DNA from: Prochlorococcus sp. AG-363-O16
Lineage (GTDB): Bacteria; Cyanobacteriota; Cyanobacteriia; PCC-6307; Cyanobiaceae
Length of the DNA stretch: 59,908 bases
Assembly: GCA_003280095.1 (NCBI GenBank)
Contig: QCGA01000006.1
Location: forward strand, 1-59,908
Reading direction: 5' to 3'
Positions 10,677 through 19,955 of this stretch are shown here, piece by piece. Position numbers and translations under genes: made by a program. The notes under the pieces were generated by a model. That model was not told where the DNA came from, searched no databases, and worked only from the letters and a program-made list of their open reading frames with translations. The first letter of the stretch is position 1. Each line of letters starts with the position of its first letter.

Positions 10677-11624
10677 TTAAGGCCAAATAGGTTTTGTGAG
10701 GTTAGTTTTTATTTGTCGTATGGTTTGTTTACCGACTATTGGTTCGAGTGGTATTTGATCAAATATTGGAGGGGATTTACTGTTTAGGCCAATACTAGCA
10801 AGAATAATTAATTCATCTTCAGTTAAATTTGTTTCCACCTCAATTAACAGATCTTGGAGTAAATATAATAGTCTTCCATTTAAGTTGTATTCACTAGCCT
10901 GTTTGGCCATCGTTGATAAAATTAATCTTTCTCTATCTCGTCTTTGGCTCTCATCGTAAGGACTCTCTCTATACCTCATCAATTGTTCTACCTGTGCGCC
11001 GTTTAAGTTGTTGTTTCCTCTTGGGATATTTATTGAATAACCATCAACATCGTAATCACTTTTAAATTCTTTATCTAAGTTTATTTTCAATTCTCCAAGT
11101 TCATCTACAATATTTCGAATTGATGAACGAGGGATCAATATATATCTTTCAGGTGGAGATTCATACAGCCCTAATATTTCAGTTATCACATCCAAAACCA
11201 TTGCAGGACCACCTGTGCCAAGTAGAGAGGAGATTTTCACTATTGATTGATTGCCAGGTATTTGAATACCTAACTCTATAGGAATTTGTAGTATTCGAAC
11301 AGACTTCTTAGGGACAAAATATAATATAGAGATGCTATCTGCTTGGTATCCTTTGGCATTTTTATTATTAGCTTCATCTAATTCATCTACATCTACTCCT
11401 ATTACTAATACCTTTACGCCTTTACTAGGAAAATTAGAAACTTTTATATTGCTTTCTATCTTAGGTCCTCTTGATACTGTTTGATCTACTTCAGGCCAAA
11501 TGCTTCCAATAAATGTGTTAGCGATCCAAATCCCACCTAGTAAGGCACCAAGCATTTGCAATAATATTCCGGGATAAATATTTAGATTATTCTTGATTTT
11601 CCCATTCTTGTTGGGTTCCTTCAT
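10677..11624 (-). CDS. LytR-CpsA-Psr (LCP) family protein, divergent
   Basis: 315 residues. One membrane helix (about 17-38) is followed by an extracytoplasmic domain with an LCP-like pattern: VKVLVIGVDVDEL, DSISILYFVPKKSVRILQIP, KISSLLGTGGPAMVLDVITE, LNGAQVEQLMRYRESPYDES and RRDRERLI. LCP enzymes move undecaprenyl-linked glycopolymers onto peptidoglycan. Here the usual RSDT-like motif reads ADSI and the SIPRDT-like motif reads QIPIEL, so two conserved basic/acidic positions are altered, while the C-terminal YR...D...R..R part is kept. It may be a divergent or non-catalytic member. An open frame lies upstream on the same strand. Confidence 0.72.
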   Translation of the reverse strand: MKEPNKNGKIKNNLNIYPGILLQMLGALLGGIWIANTFIGSIWPEVDQTVSRGPKIESNIKVSNFPSKGVKVLVIGVDVDELDEANNKNAKGYQADSISILYFVPKKSVRILQIPIELGIQIPGNQSIVKISSLLGTGGPAMVLDVITEILGLYESPPERYILIPRSSIRNIVDELGELKINLDKEFKSDYDVDGYSINIPRGNNNLNGAQVEQLMRYRESPYDESQRRDRERLILSTMAKQASEYNLNGRLLYLLQDLLIEVETNLTEDELIILASIGLNSKSPPIFDQIPLEPIVGKQTIRQIKTNLTKPIWP

Positions 11625-11750
11625 CTTTGACTAGATTAATGGCCCAGGTGAATGGATCTAATATTATTATAGTTTAGTCGCAAGTCATGAGATTGATTTA
11701 ATCCTTTATCTTAAAATAATGCATAAAACGATTGAGATTTTACTTTCCAC

Positions 11751-11900
11751 TTAGTAGCTATTCTGAGTTTTAGGCTGCTCTTCAGATCTTCCTTTCCCAG
11801 AGGCTTCACTTGCTATCGCTGAACGGTTATTCATTTTTATTAGAAAAATTTTGTTTTCATCATCGGAATCTAGAACGATCGAAGGTAAGACTATGATCAT
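11751..11900 (-). CDS. Candidate small membrane protein (49 aa from ATG)
   Basis: In the 372-bp gap between the LCP gene and malQ the minus strand is open from the stop at 11751-11753 back to about 11984. From ATG at 11900 it encodes MIIVLPSIVLDSDDENKIF and ends EEQPKTQNSY. Upstream in the same frame the peptide reads FSRDDFRNLALALIMIIVLP, which would complete a membrane helix, but no ATG, GTG or TTG is present there. Either translation starts at ATG 11900, or a rare start codon or a mutation is involved. Protein-like composition suggests a real or recently lost small gene; family unknown. Confidence 0.35.
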   Translation of the reverse strand: MIIVLPSIVLDSDDENKIFLIKMNNRSAIASEASGKGRSEEQPKTQNSY

Positions 11901-11996
11901 AATTAGCGCTAAAGCTAAATTTCTGAAATCATCTCGAGAAAAGGTTGCTATTCCATTTACTCTCGATCTTATGTTGATTTTTTATAACTTGAATTT

Positions 11997-13538
11997 ATGA
12001 CTTCTCTCTCTTCGGAGTTATACCGAAGCATAGGGGTTTTACTTCACCCCACCTCTTTACCCACTTCACCTGGTTGTGGGAGCTTTGGTAAGTTCGCACG
12101 TGATTGGCTTAAGTGTCTTGCTCGAAATGAAATAGGGGTTTGGCAAATACTTCCATTGTCACCTACTGATAGTTATGGATCACCATATAGCTCTCCTTCC
12201 GGTTTTGCTCTTAATCCTTGGTTTTTAGATGGAGAGGATTTGCTTGATGATGGTTTTATTGACTTGCGTTCTTATGAGGATCTTCCTGTAAATGACAACT
12301 CTTTAAATGATTCAGATGCTGATTTTCTTTTAGCAGATTGCCGCGTAGAAAAACTAGGTCATTCCCTAAGGAATTCTTGGAAAGCTCAAGACAATGAAAG
12401 ACATGAAGAATTTGCTAATTGGTGTAACAGCAACTTTTGGCTTGATGACCACGCTGTTTTTATGGAGCTTCGACGTCAATATAATGGAATTCCATGGTGG
12501 GAATGGCCTTCTGAATTTGCAACCAGAAATAGTGAAGTGTTGGAAATTTGGAGAAATAAAAATACCGACAAGCTCTTAGAACATAGTCTTATTCAATGGC
12601 ATTTACATAGACAATGGACAGTTATTAAAAACTTGGCTAAAGATCTTGGTGTTCTTATTTTTGGTGATCTACCTTTTTATGTGGCACGAGATAGTGTTGA
12701 TGTTTGGAGCAATCCTCATTTATTTACGATTGCATCTGACGGTACTTTAGAGGTTCAAAGTGGAGTGCCTCCTGATTATTTCTCAACCACTGGTCAGTTG
12801 TGGGGTACACCTGTATATAGATGGAATATGCACAAGTTAACTAGATTTGAATGGTGGAGGAGAAGATTTATATATCAATGGGACCAGGTAGATCTTCTTA
12901 GGATAGATCACTTTCGAGCCCTTTCTTCTTATTGGGCGGTCTCTGGAGATGAAACCACTGCAGAGACTGGAAATTGGCTACCATCACCTGGAGAAGAATT
13001 GTTAAATCTAGTCAAAATGGATAGGAATGGGAGTCTCCCTTTGATTGCTGAGGATTTGGGAGTAATAACTCCACAAGTCGAATCTTTGAGAGATAAATTT
13101 GCTTTACCAGGAATGAAAGTTCTTCAATTTGCCTTTGATGGCAATTCAGACAATTCGTTCTTACCGGAAAATATTATTGGTGAACATTGGGTTGTTTATA
13201 CAGGTACTCACGATAATCCAACAACGCTTGGATGGTGGAATCAATTAGATGACTCTAATCGTGATCAGATAAATTCTAAAATTAAAAACATCTGTGATTC
13301 CCCTAATTGGAAACTCTTAGAGGCTGGTTTGGTCACAGATGCTTTTTTGGTGGTTGTCCCTATTCAAGACTTGCTTAACTTAGGAAATGAAGCCAGGTTG
13401 AATACTCCAGGAACAACAGGTAAAAATTGGAAGTGGAGACTCTCTAGTTTAACTCCAAGTATTGATAAGCCTTTGAATAGTTATGGGAAATTAGGAGAAT
13501 TTTATGGGCGTTCATTGTCTTCAACTAAATTATCTTGA
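11997..13538 (+). CDS. malQ: 4-alpha-glucanotransferase (amylomaltase)
   Basis: 513 residues, a typical GH77 enzyme. It disproportionates alpha-1,4-glucans during glycogen breakdown. The N-terminus GVLLHPTSLPTSPGCGSFG and ILPLSPTDSYGSPYSSPSGF are family signatures. The catalytic nucleophile aspartate lies in LLRIDHFRAL, the acid/base glutamate in LIAEDLGVIT, and the third carboxylate in GTHDNPTTLGWW. The start is ATG at 11997. Its last 37 bp overlap the 3' end of the convergent RodZ-like gene. In this organism it acts in the day/night glycogen cycle together with zwf-dependent glucose-6-phosphate use, which is inferred. Confidence 0.95.
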   Translation: MTSLSSELYRSIGVLLHPTSLPTSPGCGSFGKFARDWLKCLARNEIGVWQILPLSPTDSYGSPYSSPSGFALNPWFLDGEDLLDDGFIDLRSYEDLPVNDNSLNDSDADFLLADCRVEKLGHSLRNSWKAQDNERHEEFANWCNSNFWLDDHAVFMELRRQYNGIPWWEWPSEFATRNSEVLEIWRNKNTDKLLEHSLIQWHLHRQWTVIKNLAKDLGVLIFGDLPFYVARDSVDVWSNPHLFTIASDGTLEVQSGVPPDYFSTTGQLWGTPVYRWNMHKLTRFEWWRRRFIYQWDQVDLLRIDHFRALSSYWAVSGDETTAETGNWLPSPGEELLNLVKMDRNGSLPLIAEDLGVITPQVESLRDKFALPGMKVLQFAFDGNSDNSFLPENIIGEHWVVYTGTHDNPTTLGWWNQLDDSNRDQINSKIKNICDSPNWKLLEAGLVTDAFLVVVPIQDLLNLGNEARLNTPGTTGKNWKWRLSSLTPSIDKPLNSYGKLGEFYGRSLSSTKLS

Positions 13539-14410
13539 GTGTTTTTGCCAACTTGATATATACCAGGTTTATTCTTTATATATAATAAGGTCTTCCCATT
13601 CCAAATTATTTTATCATTGGATCTGGGTGGAGGTGTTATTTTCAGGTTTAGAGGAGGTATTAGCTGCAAGGTCATTAAACCTTTTACCCCTTCTAAATTT
13701 TTCTTAACACCACCATTACTGGATAATACTAAATCTCTAGGTTCAGTGAGAGTTATTTCTAAGACACCTAATTTTTGAGGTTCCTCTATAGCATCTAAAA
13801 GTCTATTAATTCTTTTTCTTGAGGATTGTCTTAGGGAGTTTTCTATAGGACGAAGATTAAGAGACATAGTTTCATTTGAATTTTGGTCAAAATTTCCATC
13901 TCCAAAGTCAAGGTTTGGAGGTATTGGGTTGATAGTTTGGATATTTTGAGATAGCAGATTTTGTTGTTGATTATTTAAGATTAGAAGACTGATAAACATT
14001 ATTAGTAGATACAAAATACTCCCTTGCCAAGTTGTAAAAATATTTATATTGCCGAGAGTAAATTGAGTTGAAGATTTTTCGGACTTATTTAAATATTTAT
14101 AGCCACCTTCAATAAGTATTTTGTTGAGTGAACCTGCCTTAATGTCTAAATTTTTCTCTAAAATAGGCAACATGGAAGCAAGATAAGCTGGTTCAGGCAG
14201 GCGTTCTGACCACCCCCTCTCAATAGCCTCAAGGACAGCTGTGGTGATTCGTGTTTGATCGGCTAGTTCCCTTAGAGTTAGTCCAGAGGCTTCTCTCTTT
14301 TCTCTGAGAAGTGTTCCTGCTTCTGCAATCGCAGAACGAAAAGCTCCTTCTTGGGTGACCTTTGTTAGAGCTGACTCTTCAGCCTCTTGCCATGGAAACT
14401 TGACTATCAT
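13502..14410 (-). CDS. RodZ-like helix-turn-helix membrane protein
   Basis: 302 residues. Residues about 28-90 form a cytoplasmic HTH_25/Xre-type domain (LLREKREASGLTLRELADQT, LEAIERGWSERLPEPAYLAS). A single membrane helix follows (about 131-147, GSILYLLIMFISLLIL), then a periplasmic tail (about 150-302). This order is that of RodZ/YmfM proteins, which link MreB to the wall-synthesis machinery, although sequence identity to RodZ cannot be judged by eye. Its 3' end overlaps malQ by 37 bp. It lies 24 bp downstream of the pseudouridine synthase gene on the same strand and is probably cotranscribed with it. Confidence 0.72.
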   Translation of the reverse strand: MIVKFPWQEAEESALTKVTQEGAFRSAIAEAGTLLREKREASGLTLRELADQTRITTAVLEAIERGWSERLPEPAYLASMLPILEKNLDIKAGSLNKILIEGGYKYLNKSEKSSTQFTLGNINIFTTWQGSILYLLIMFISLLILNNQQQNLLSQNIQTINPIPPNLDFGDGNFDQNSNETMSLNLRPIENSLRQSSRKRINRLLDAIEEPQKLGVLEITLTEPRDLVLSSNGGVKKNLEGVKGLMTLQLIPPLNLKITPPPRSNDKIIWNGKTLLYIKNKPGIYQVGKNTQDNLVEDNERP

Positions 14411-14434
14411 GGTTATGTCACTGGAAGTGAATAT

Positions 14435-15163
14435 TCAGTGGTTCATATTCAAATCTAGTATCGGTTGCCACTCTGTCTTATCAAGTTTACGCCAAGTACC
14501 TTCAGGCATGCCTTTTAGTGAGATTCCTCCGATTTCAGTTCGAAGAAGATCAATTACTGGATGACCGAGTAGTTCAGCGATGCGACGTATTTGTCTGTTT
14601 CTACCTTCTCGTAGACATATTTCTAGAAGAGTTTGGTTTGAATCTGACCATATGAATTTAATTTTTGAAGGCAAAGTTAACTTCTCATCTAAAAGGACGC
14701 CTTTTCTCCATTGATTTAGCTTGTCATTAGATAGATTTCCTCTTAACCACACTAGATAAATCTTTGTATGTTGATATCTCGGATGAGTTAACTTTAGGGT
14801 TAATTCTCCATTATTTGTCAGAAGAATTGCTCCTCTACTATTCATATCTAATCTTCCTACAGGATAAAGACCCTTCCTGCTGTTTTTAGGAAGCAGTTCA
14901 AGTATCGTTGGCCGTCCAAATTGGTCCTTGCAACTACTTACGAAACCTGAAGGTTTATTGATTAAAAATACTTTCATTGAAATTTTGGTAAACAAAGGTA
15001 CGTCATCTAAAAATATTCTATCGACATTTGGATCTGCTTTGTCTCCAATTTTTGCTGTAATATTATTTACTTTTATTCTTTTCTCCAAGATCAGATTCTC
15101 AGCATGCCTTCTCGAGCATAAGCCTGATGAGGCAATCAGTTTCTGTAATCTTTCTCCTGTCAT
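14435..15163 (-). CDS. rluB: rRNA pseudouridine synthase, RsuA/RluB family
   Basis: 242 residues. The N-terminal S4 RNA-binding domain (ERLQKLIASSGLCSRRHAEN, about 4-60) is followed by the catalytic domain. Motif II is GLYPVGRLDMNSRGAILLTN with the catalytic aspartate in GRLD, and the C-terminal part has LREGRNRQIRRIAELLGHPV. These enzymes isomerise specific uridines of 16S or 23S rRNA. The exact site (RluB-, RluE- or RsuA-like) cannot be fixed by eye, so the symbol is provisional. The start is ATG at 15163. The gene sits between the ABC1/UbiB kinase and the RodZ-like gene, 24-25 bp from each. Confidence 0.85.
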   Translation of the reverse strand: MTGERLQKLIASSGLCSRRHAENLILEKRIKVNNITAKIGDKADPNVDRIFLDDVPLFTKISMKVFLINKPSGFVSSCKDQFGRPTILELLPKNSRKGLYPVGRLDMNSRGAILLTNNGELTLKLTHPRYQHTKIYLVWLRGNLSNDKLNQWRKGVLLDEKLTLPSKIKFIWSDSNQTLLEICLREGRNRQIRRIAELLGHPVIDLLRTEIGGISLKGMPEGTWRKLDKTEWQPILDLNMNH

Positions 15164-15188
15164 AATATATTGTTTTAATATAGATCTT

Positions 15189-16877
15189 TCAAATATTTGG
15201 TTTATACGGATTTAATCTTTTTAGTATTCCCTTCGCAATTTTTTTTGGGGAAAATTTCTTTCTAATTATTCTTAGCAGTTGTTTTATTTCATTTGTATTT
15301 AATTTTTCATCTTTAATCATTGATAACAATAGATTTTTTCTTAGAATATATCCATCATTGCTCATGATCAGGTTTAACCCTGTTTTAGCTATAGGAAGAA
15401 GTTCAGAATCTGAATCTTGTGCACTTTCAATGAGAATGTCTAAAAGGTTTTCAACTCTCTCAACTCTTAGAATTCCGTCTTTAGTAAAAATTACATTTAA
15501 CAAGATTTCTAGTAATTCTTTTGACTCACCAGAAATCAGTTTCTTTGCCACGTATGGATAGGCAATTTTAATAATTTTAAAGTCAGGGTCTAGTCTAAGT
15601 GCAAGACCTTCTTGGCTTACTACAGCACGAATAATTAGAGCGAATCGGGCTGGGACTCTGAATGGATATTTATACATAAGTTCAGAAAATTGATCTGTTA
15701 TCTTTTTGAAATTAAATGAACCAACGGAATTATCTAATGCACCACTCAGAACTTTTCTCAATACAGGAACTATTTTATTTGTGTCATACTCATTACTTAG
15801 AAAACCTAATTTTTGGAAGTTGCTTGCTAAATCACAAAAATTTTCGTTGACAATATTTACTATCGCTGAAGTAAGTGTAAGTCTGTCTTGATTACTTATA
15901 GAGTCCATCATTCCGAAGTCTACATAGGCTATATGGCCAAGTCCTTGAGTTTGACCACTTAAAGCAAACATGTTACCTGGATGTGGATCAGCATGAAAGA
16001 ACCCGAATTCAAGAAGTTGTTGTAGACCACTAATAACGCCAGAACGAATTAAAGCATCTAAATCAATATCTTTTCCTCCTAATTCATCTTTATTTTGTAA
16101 CTTTATGCCATTAACCCAACTTGTAGTTATAACCTTTTTGGTTGACAGTAATTGTTCAACTTTGGGAATCGTGACAGCAGGATTGTTGGAGAATAATGCC
16201 CTAAATCTATTAGCATTCTGAGCTTCTAATTCATAATCGATTTCTTCAAATAGGTTTTTACCATATTCGTCCACAATTTCATCTAAGCCTACACCTAGAT
16301 TTAGTGGAAGAATAGGACCAATAATTCTGCAAAGGACTCTAATGATCGACAGGTCTCGCCTGATACTGAATTCAAGATCTGGTCTTTGAATTTTTACGGC
16401 TACCCAATAATCCCCATGAAGTTTGGCCTTATACACCTGGCCAAGGCTCGCAGCTGCTATAGGAATTTTTGGAAATTCTCTAAATAATTGATCGGCTGGC
16501 GCTCCAAGTTCTTTCTCTAGTATTTCTAGGGCTTGCTCATGCGGAAAGGGAGGAAGATTATCTTGTAGTTTCGTGAGTTCTTCTAGCCAATCTTTCCTGA
16601 CGAGATCTGGTCTTGTGGACAAGGCTTGTCCAATTTTTATAAAACATGGGCCAAGATTTGTTATTGTTAGTAGAATTTGTTTCGCTATTCTTTTCTGAAT
16701 ATCTTCATTTTTGCTTGAGCCTTGGATGGTTAAAACTATGGCAAGTGCGGAAATTGAAACAAGTATTTCAACTAATCGTGGGATCCATAACCATGGTCTA
16801 AGGAATAGCCAAAAGAAATCTCTCTTGGCGTCGTACCTTATTGCTGCAGTACTTGAATTCTGATTAATCTTTTCCAT
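15189..16877 (-). CDS. ABC1/UbiB-family atypical kinase
   Basis: 562 residues from ATG at 16877; a TTG four codons upstream (16889) is an alternative. Family signatures are present: the K-G-Q motif GPCFIKIGQALSTRPDLVRK, the Ala-rich AAASLGQVYKAKLHGDYW, the catalytic GFFHADPHPGNMF and the metal-binding YVDFGMMDS. A hydrophobic stretch lies near the N-terminus (about 32-54). ABC1/ADCK proteins are membrane-associated ATPase/kinases needed for isoprenoid quinone pathways; in cyanobacteria and plastids they are linked to plastoquinone, tocopherol and plastoglobule-like metabolism. Cyanobacteria carry several paralogues and I cannot assign this one further. Confidence 0.88.
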   Translation of the reverse strand: MEKINQNSSTAAIRYDAKRDFFWLFLRPWLWIPRLVEILVSISALAIVLTIQGSSKNEDIQKRIAKQILLTITNLGPCFIKIGQALSTRPDLVRKDWLEELTKLQDNLPPFPHEQALEILEKELGAPADQLFREFPKIPIAAASLGQVYKAKLHGDYWVAVKIQRPDLEFSIRRDLSIIRVLCRIIGPILPLNLGVGLDEIVDEYGKNLFEEIDYELEAQNANRFRALFSNNPAVTIPKVEQLLSTKKVITTSWVNGIKLQNKDELGGKDIDLDALIRSGVISGLQQLLEFGFFHADPHPGNMFALSGQTQGLGHIAYVDFGMMDSISNQDRLTLTSAIVNIVNENFCDLASNFQKLGFLSNEYDTNKIVPVLRKVLSGALDNSVGSFNFKKITDQFSELMYKYPFRVPARFALIIRAVVSQEGLALRLDPDFKIIKIAYPYVAKKLISGESKELLEILLNVIFTKDGILRVERVENLLDILIESAQDSDSELLPIAKTGLNLIMSNDGYILRKNLLLSMIKDEKLNTNEIKQLLRIIRKKFSPKKIAKGILKRLNPYKPNI

Positions 16878-16939
16878 TGAGCTAGTCAAGGATTTTTGGA
16901 GAGCTCTAAAGCTTGATCTTAGAAAATTAGGCAGTTTTT

Positions 16940-18340
16940 ATGCGTATTTCCTCAGTTTTGGCGAAAGATCAGGAAAGAATACTTTGCTTGCCAGCTCATG
17001 GGCGTGGCCTTGGACTGCCTCCACGGTTAAGGCAATTGTTGAAAAAGAGGGCTGGGATCTGGGATTTACCTGAAATTCCAGAGCTAGGTGGTCCTCTAGA
17101 ACCAAATGGAGCAGTAGCGCATAGTCAAGAACGATTTGCTTCCGAATTAGGAGTTAAACGTTGTTGGTTTGGAGTGAATGGTGCGACTGGATTGCTTCAA
17201 GCGGCTCTAATGGCAATGGCTAGTCCAGGTCAATCAGTGTTGTTGCCACGCAATGTGCATCGTAGTCTCATTCAGGCATGTGCTCTAGGTGATTTAACAC
17301 CAATACTTTATGACCTTCCTTTTATGGAAGACCGAGGTCATGTTGTTCAGGCTGATGCTAAGTGGATAGAAAAAATATTGAGATCTTCCTTATTAAAGGG
17401 TTTAGATATAGCTGCCGCAGTTTTAGTTAGTCCTACCTATCATGGGTATTCATGTGATTTCACAAAGTTAATAAGTCAGTTTCATCAACGTGGTTGGCCA
17501 GTCTTAGTAGATGAGTCTCATGGGGGACATTTTGTTAGTGAAGTTGACGATAGATTGCCTGAATCAGCAGTCTTTGCAGGGGCCGATTTAGTTGTACATT
17601 CTCTTCATAAGTCTGCATCAGCTCTTGCGCAATGTGCAGTTATTTGGCTTCAAGGGGAACGAGTTGCCCCCGAAGTCGTTCAAAGGAGTATTGGCTGGCT
17701 ACAAACTACTAGTCCAAGCTCTTTACTGTTGGCTTCCTGTGAGGCCGCATTAGATGAATGGTTTACATCTCAAGGAAGGGAAAGGATTTTGGAAAGAATC
17801 AGAAATGGGTTTGAGATTTCTGATCGTCTTTCTAAGTTAGGAGTCCCATTGATTAAAACTGATGATCCTTTGAAAGTGGTTTGGCATTCAGGCCGTGATG
17901 GAATTAATGGCTTTGATGCAGATGCATGGTTTCTCGAGAGGGGAATTGTTGCGGAACTTCCAGAGCCTGGTTGTTTGACTTTCTGCTTGGGTTTGGCACC
18001 TCAGAAGGGTTTGGCTGGTCTTCTTGCGAGGCATAGAGAGAAGATTATGCTTGCTTACAAGAACAGCTTGCAATCCCTCTCACCATTTGATGCTCCTCCA
18101 ACCCCACTAATTATGAAGCCATACATCTCTTGTCGGGATGCATGGAGAGGACCAACACGTAAAAGTTCCCTGAAAGACGCTGCTGGTGAAATCTCAGCAG
18201 AGTTGATTTGTCCTTACCCTCCAGGAGTCCCCGTTTTGATTCCAGGTGAGAAACTAGACCAAAGCCGCATTGATTGGTTAATGAAACAAAAAACGCTTTG
18301 GTCGGATCAGATCCCATGCTCTATAAATGTAGTGACCTAG
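16940..18340 (+). CDS. Orn/Lys/Arg decarboxylase-type PLP enzyme
   Basis: 466 residues, ATG at 16940. The fold-type I PLP pattern is clear: LPAHGRGLGLPPRL at the N-terminus, WFGVNGATGLLQAALMA, LLPRNVHRSLIQA, VLVSPTYHGYSCDF, DESHGGHF (191-198), and the PLP lysine at about 224 in VVHSLHKSASALAQ. The C-terminal domain ends with LICPYPPGVPVLIPGEKLDQ. This is the short, Bacillus-SpeA/YaaO-like group, so arginine or lysine decarboxylation feeding polyamine synthesis is likely; the substrate cannot be read from sequence. It is divergent from the UbiB-like kinase and precedes cdsA by 88 bp. Confidence 0.88.
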   Translation: MRISSVLAKDQERILCLPAHGRGLGLPPRLRQLLKKRAGIWDLPEIPELGGPLEPNGAVAHSQERFASELGVKRCWFGVNGATGLLQAALMAMASPGQSVLLPRNVHRSLIQACALGDLTPILYDLPFMEDRGHVVQADAKWIEKILRSSLLKGLDIAAAVLVSPTYHGYSCDFTKLISQFHQRGWPVLVDESHGGHFVSEVDDRLPESAVFAGADLVVHSLHKSASALAQCAVIWLQGERVAPEVVQRSIGWLQTTSPSSLLLASCEAALDEWFTSQGRERILERIRNGFEISDRLSKLGVPLIKTDDPLKVVWHSGRDGINGFDADAWFLERGIVAELPEPGCLTFCLGLAPQKGLAGLLARHREKIMLAYKNSLQSLSPFDAPPTPLIMKPYISCRDAWRGPTRKSSLKDAAGEISAELICPYPPGVPVLIPGEKLDQSRIDWLMKQKTLWSDQIPCSINVVT

Positions 18341-18428
18341 ATCTATATTGAATATTTGATTTTGTTCGAAGTATTTTTTGACCCTTCTTAAATTTAATTT
18401 GTGGACTTAACATAATTTTTCAACTTTG

Positions 18429-19316
18429 ATGGCCTTAGCTTTTCCCAGTATGAGATTTCTTAGCGGATTGGCTGCAGGTGGATTTGGTTTATTGGTTGTT
18501 GGCCTAGGCGGCTGGTGGTTCACCTTAGGACTTGGAGTGATAGTTCATCTGGCTCTTCTTGAATTTTTCCGAATGGCTCAGTTCACAGGAATTAGGCCTG
18601 CTACAAAAACTACTATTGTTGCTTGTCATCTTTTGCTTGTAACTACTCAGTGGGGAGTTAATGGTGGATTGCCTGCTGAGTTGGTGTCTGCAATTTTGCC
18701 TTTGTCAGGAGCAGCAATCTGTGGTTGGTTATTACTCCAACCAATAACAGGGTCTATTGCTGATATAGCAGCATCTATTTTTGGTCTATTTTATCTTGGA
18801 TTTTTGCCGAGTCACTGGCTTCGTTTAAGAAATATCGAAGGGATTGATTTGGTCCCTGGTATTGATTGGATAGTCAGATCGTGGCCAGGTTCGTTTCCTG
18901 TAGGAATGGTGATTACACTCGTAGCTTGTTTGACTATTGTCGCAAGTGATATTGGTTCTTATTATTTAGGGAAGAAATTTGGTCGACTTCCTTTATCTCC
19001 TATCTCGCCTGGTAAAACTATAGAGGGAGCCTTGGGTGGTTTAATTTGTGCAATTATTATTGGTGCTTTTGCTGGAGAGTTTCTTGGGTGGAATTTAGGA
19101 TTCCTTATTGGAGGTTTGCTAGGAGGATTGGTGGCTTTATTTGCTCTTGTTGGAGACCTTACCGAGTCTATGATGAAGAGAAATGCTGGATTAAAGGATT
19201 CTGGCGATGCATTGCCAGGTCATGGTGGAATATTAGATAGGATTGATAGTTATCTATTTACACCAGCTGTAGTATATTATTTGATTACATTAGTTATCCC
19301 ATATGCTGTTAGTTGA
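18429..19316 (+). CDS. cdsA: Phosphatidate cytidylyltransferase
   Basis: 295 residues from ATG 18429 (a TTG lies one codon upstream). CdsA makes CDP-diacylglycerol from phosphatidic acid and CTP, the precursor of phosphatidylglycerol, which photosystems require. Several hydrophobic segments form a polytopic membrane protein. The signature near the C-terminus, SDIGSYYLGKKFGRLPLSPI then SPGKTIEGALGG, and KRNAGLKDSGDALPGHGGIL with DRIDS, is complete. It is tail-to-tail with the DUF2993 gene with only 1 bp between stop codons, so transcripts of both must overlap. Confidence 0.95.
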   Translation: MALAFPSMRFLSGLAAGGFGLLVVGLGGWWFTLGLGVIVHLALLEFFRMAQFTGIRPATKTTIVACHLLLVTTQWGVNGGLPAELVSAILPLSGAAICGWLLLQPITGSIADIAASIFGLFYLGFLPSHWLRLRNIEGIDLVPGIDWIVRSWPGSFPVGMVITLVACLTIVASDIGSYYLGKKFGRLPLSPISPGKTIEGALGGLICAIIIGAFAGEFLGWNLGFLIGGLLGGLVALFALVGDLTESMMKRNAGLKDSGDALPGHGGILDRIDSYLFTPAVVYYLITLVIPYAVS

Positions 19317-19317
19317 G

Positions 19318-19953
19318 TTAAGGAGTAACTAATGCATCACATTCTATGTGAATTAAATCTTTGTTTATTTTAGCTTCTTTTATATTGATATTCGGATCCA
19401 TTGGCAAGGAAAATCCTTGCTTTAAATTGCCTTTAGATAAATTAATAGTTCCTCCTATGGCACTTAAGAAGAAGTGATGACTTATTCCATTTGTCTCTTT
19501 AGGCGATTTGACTTGAAGTTCTAGTTTGTTATTAGTAAATTTTAACCTAGTAATAGGTTTGTCGTATAGGAGTTCCTTGGCAAGGATATCACTAATCCAA
19601 TTCCAATTCTTGGATCGAATTGTGTCGCTTAATTCTTTACTATTCATGGAGATAGATCCGGAAATTATAAAATTATTACTGATTAATTGCTCATTATTAT
19701 TTCTAAGTGATCTTAAATTTAGTTGGATAATTCCAGATTTTAATTCTACTTTATTTAAGGCAATCTCATTGAAGACAATATTGCTTGCTCTAAGATTTAA
19801 CCCTTTAATTCTTCCTTTAAATATGTCACTAGTTGAACTATCTAATTTTATATATAGTGAACCAATTCTTTTGCATCTTATTCGTATCCATCTTTCTAAA
19901 CCACTGGCAATGAGTTTAGATAGTAATTGGGAAATTTTATTTTCTTTATTCAC
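19318..19953 (-). CDS. DUF2993 (LmeA-like) lipid-binding domain protein
   Basis: 211 residues from GTG at 19953, 2 bp after the stop of the upstream hydrolase. A longer frame exists from ATG 20025 but its extra residues are antisense-like and overlap the neighbour, so I prefer the short start. The pattern ISQLLSKLIASGLERWIRIR, GRIKGLNLRASNIVFNEIAL then NKVELKSG, and SDTIRSKNWNWISDILAKEL is that of cyanobacterial DUF2993 proteins related to mycobacterial LmeA, which bind phospholipid. No signal peptide is visible with this start. The function here is unknown; a membrane-lipid link fits the neighbouring cdsA. Confidence 0.8.
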   Translation of the reverse strand: MNKENKISQLLSKLIASGLERWIRIRCKRIGSLYIKLDSSTSDIFKGRIKGLNLRASNIVFNEIALNKVELKSGIIQLNLRSLRNNNEQLISNNFIISGSISMNSKELSDTIRSKNWNWISDILAKELLYDKPITRLKFTNNKLELQVKSPKETNGISHHFFLSAIGGTINLSKGNLKQGFSLPMDPNINIKEAKINKDLIHIECDALVTP

Positions 19954-19955
19954 AG

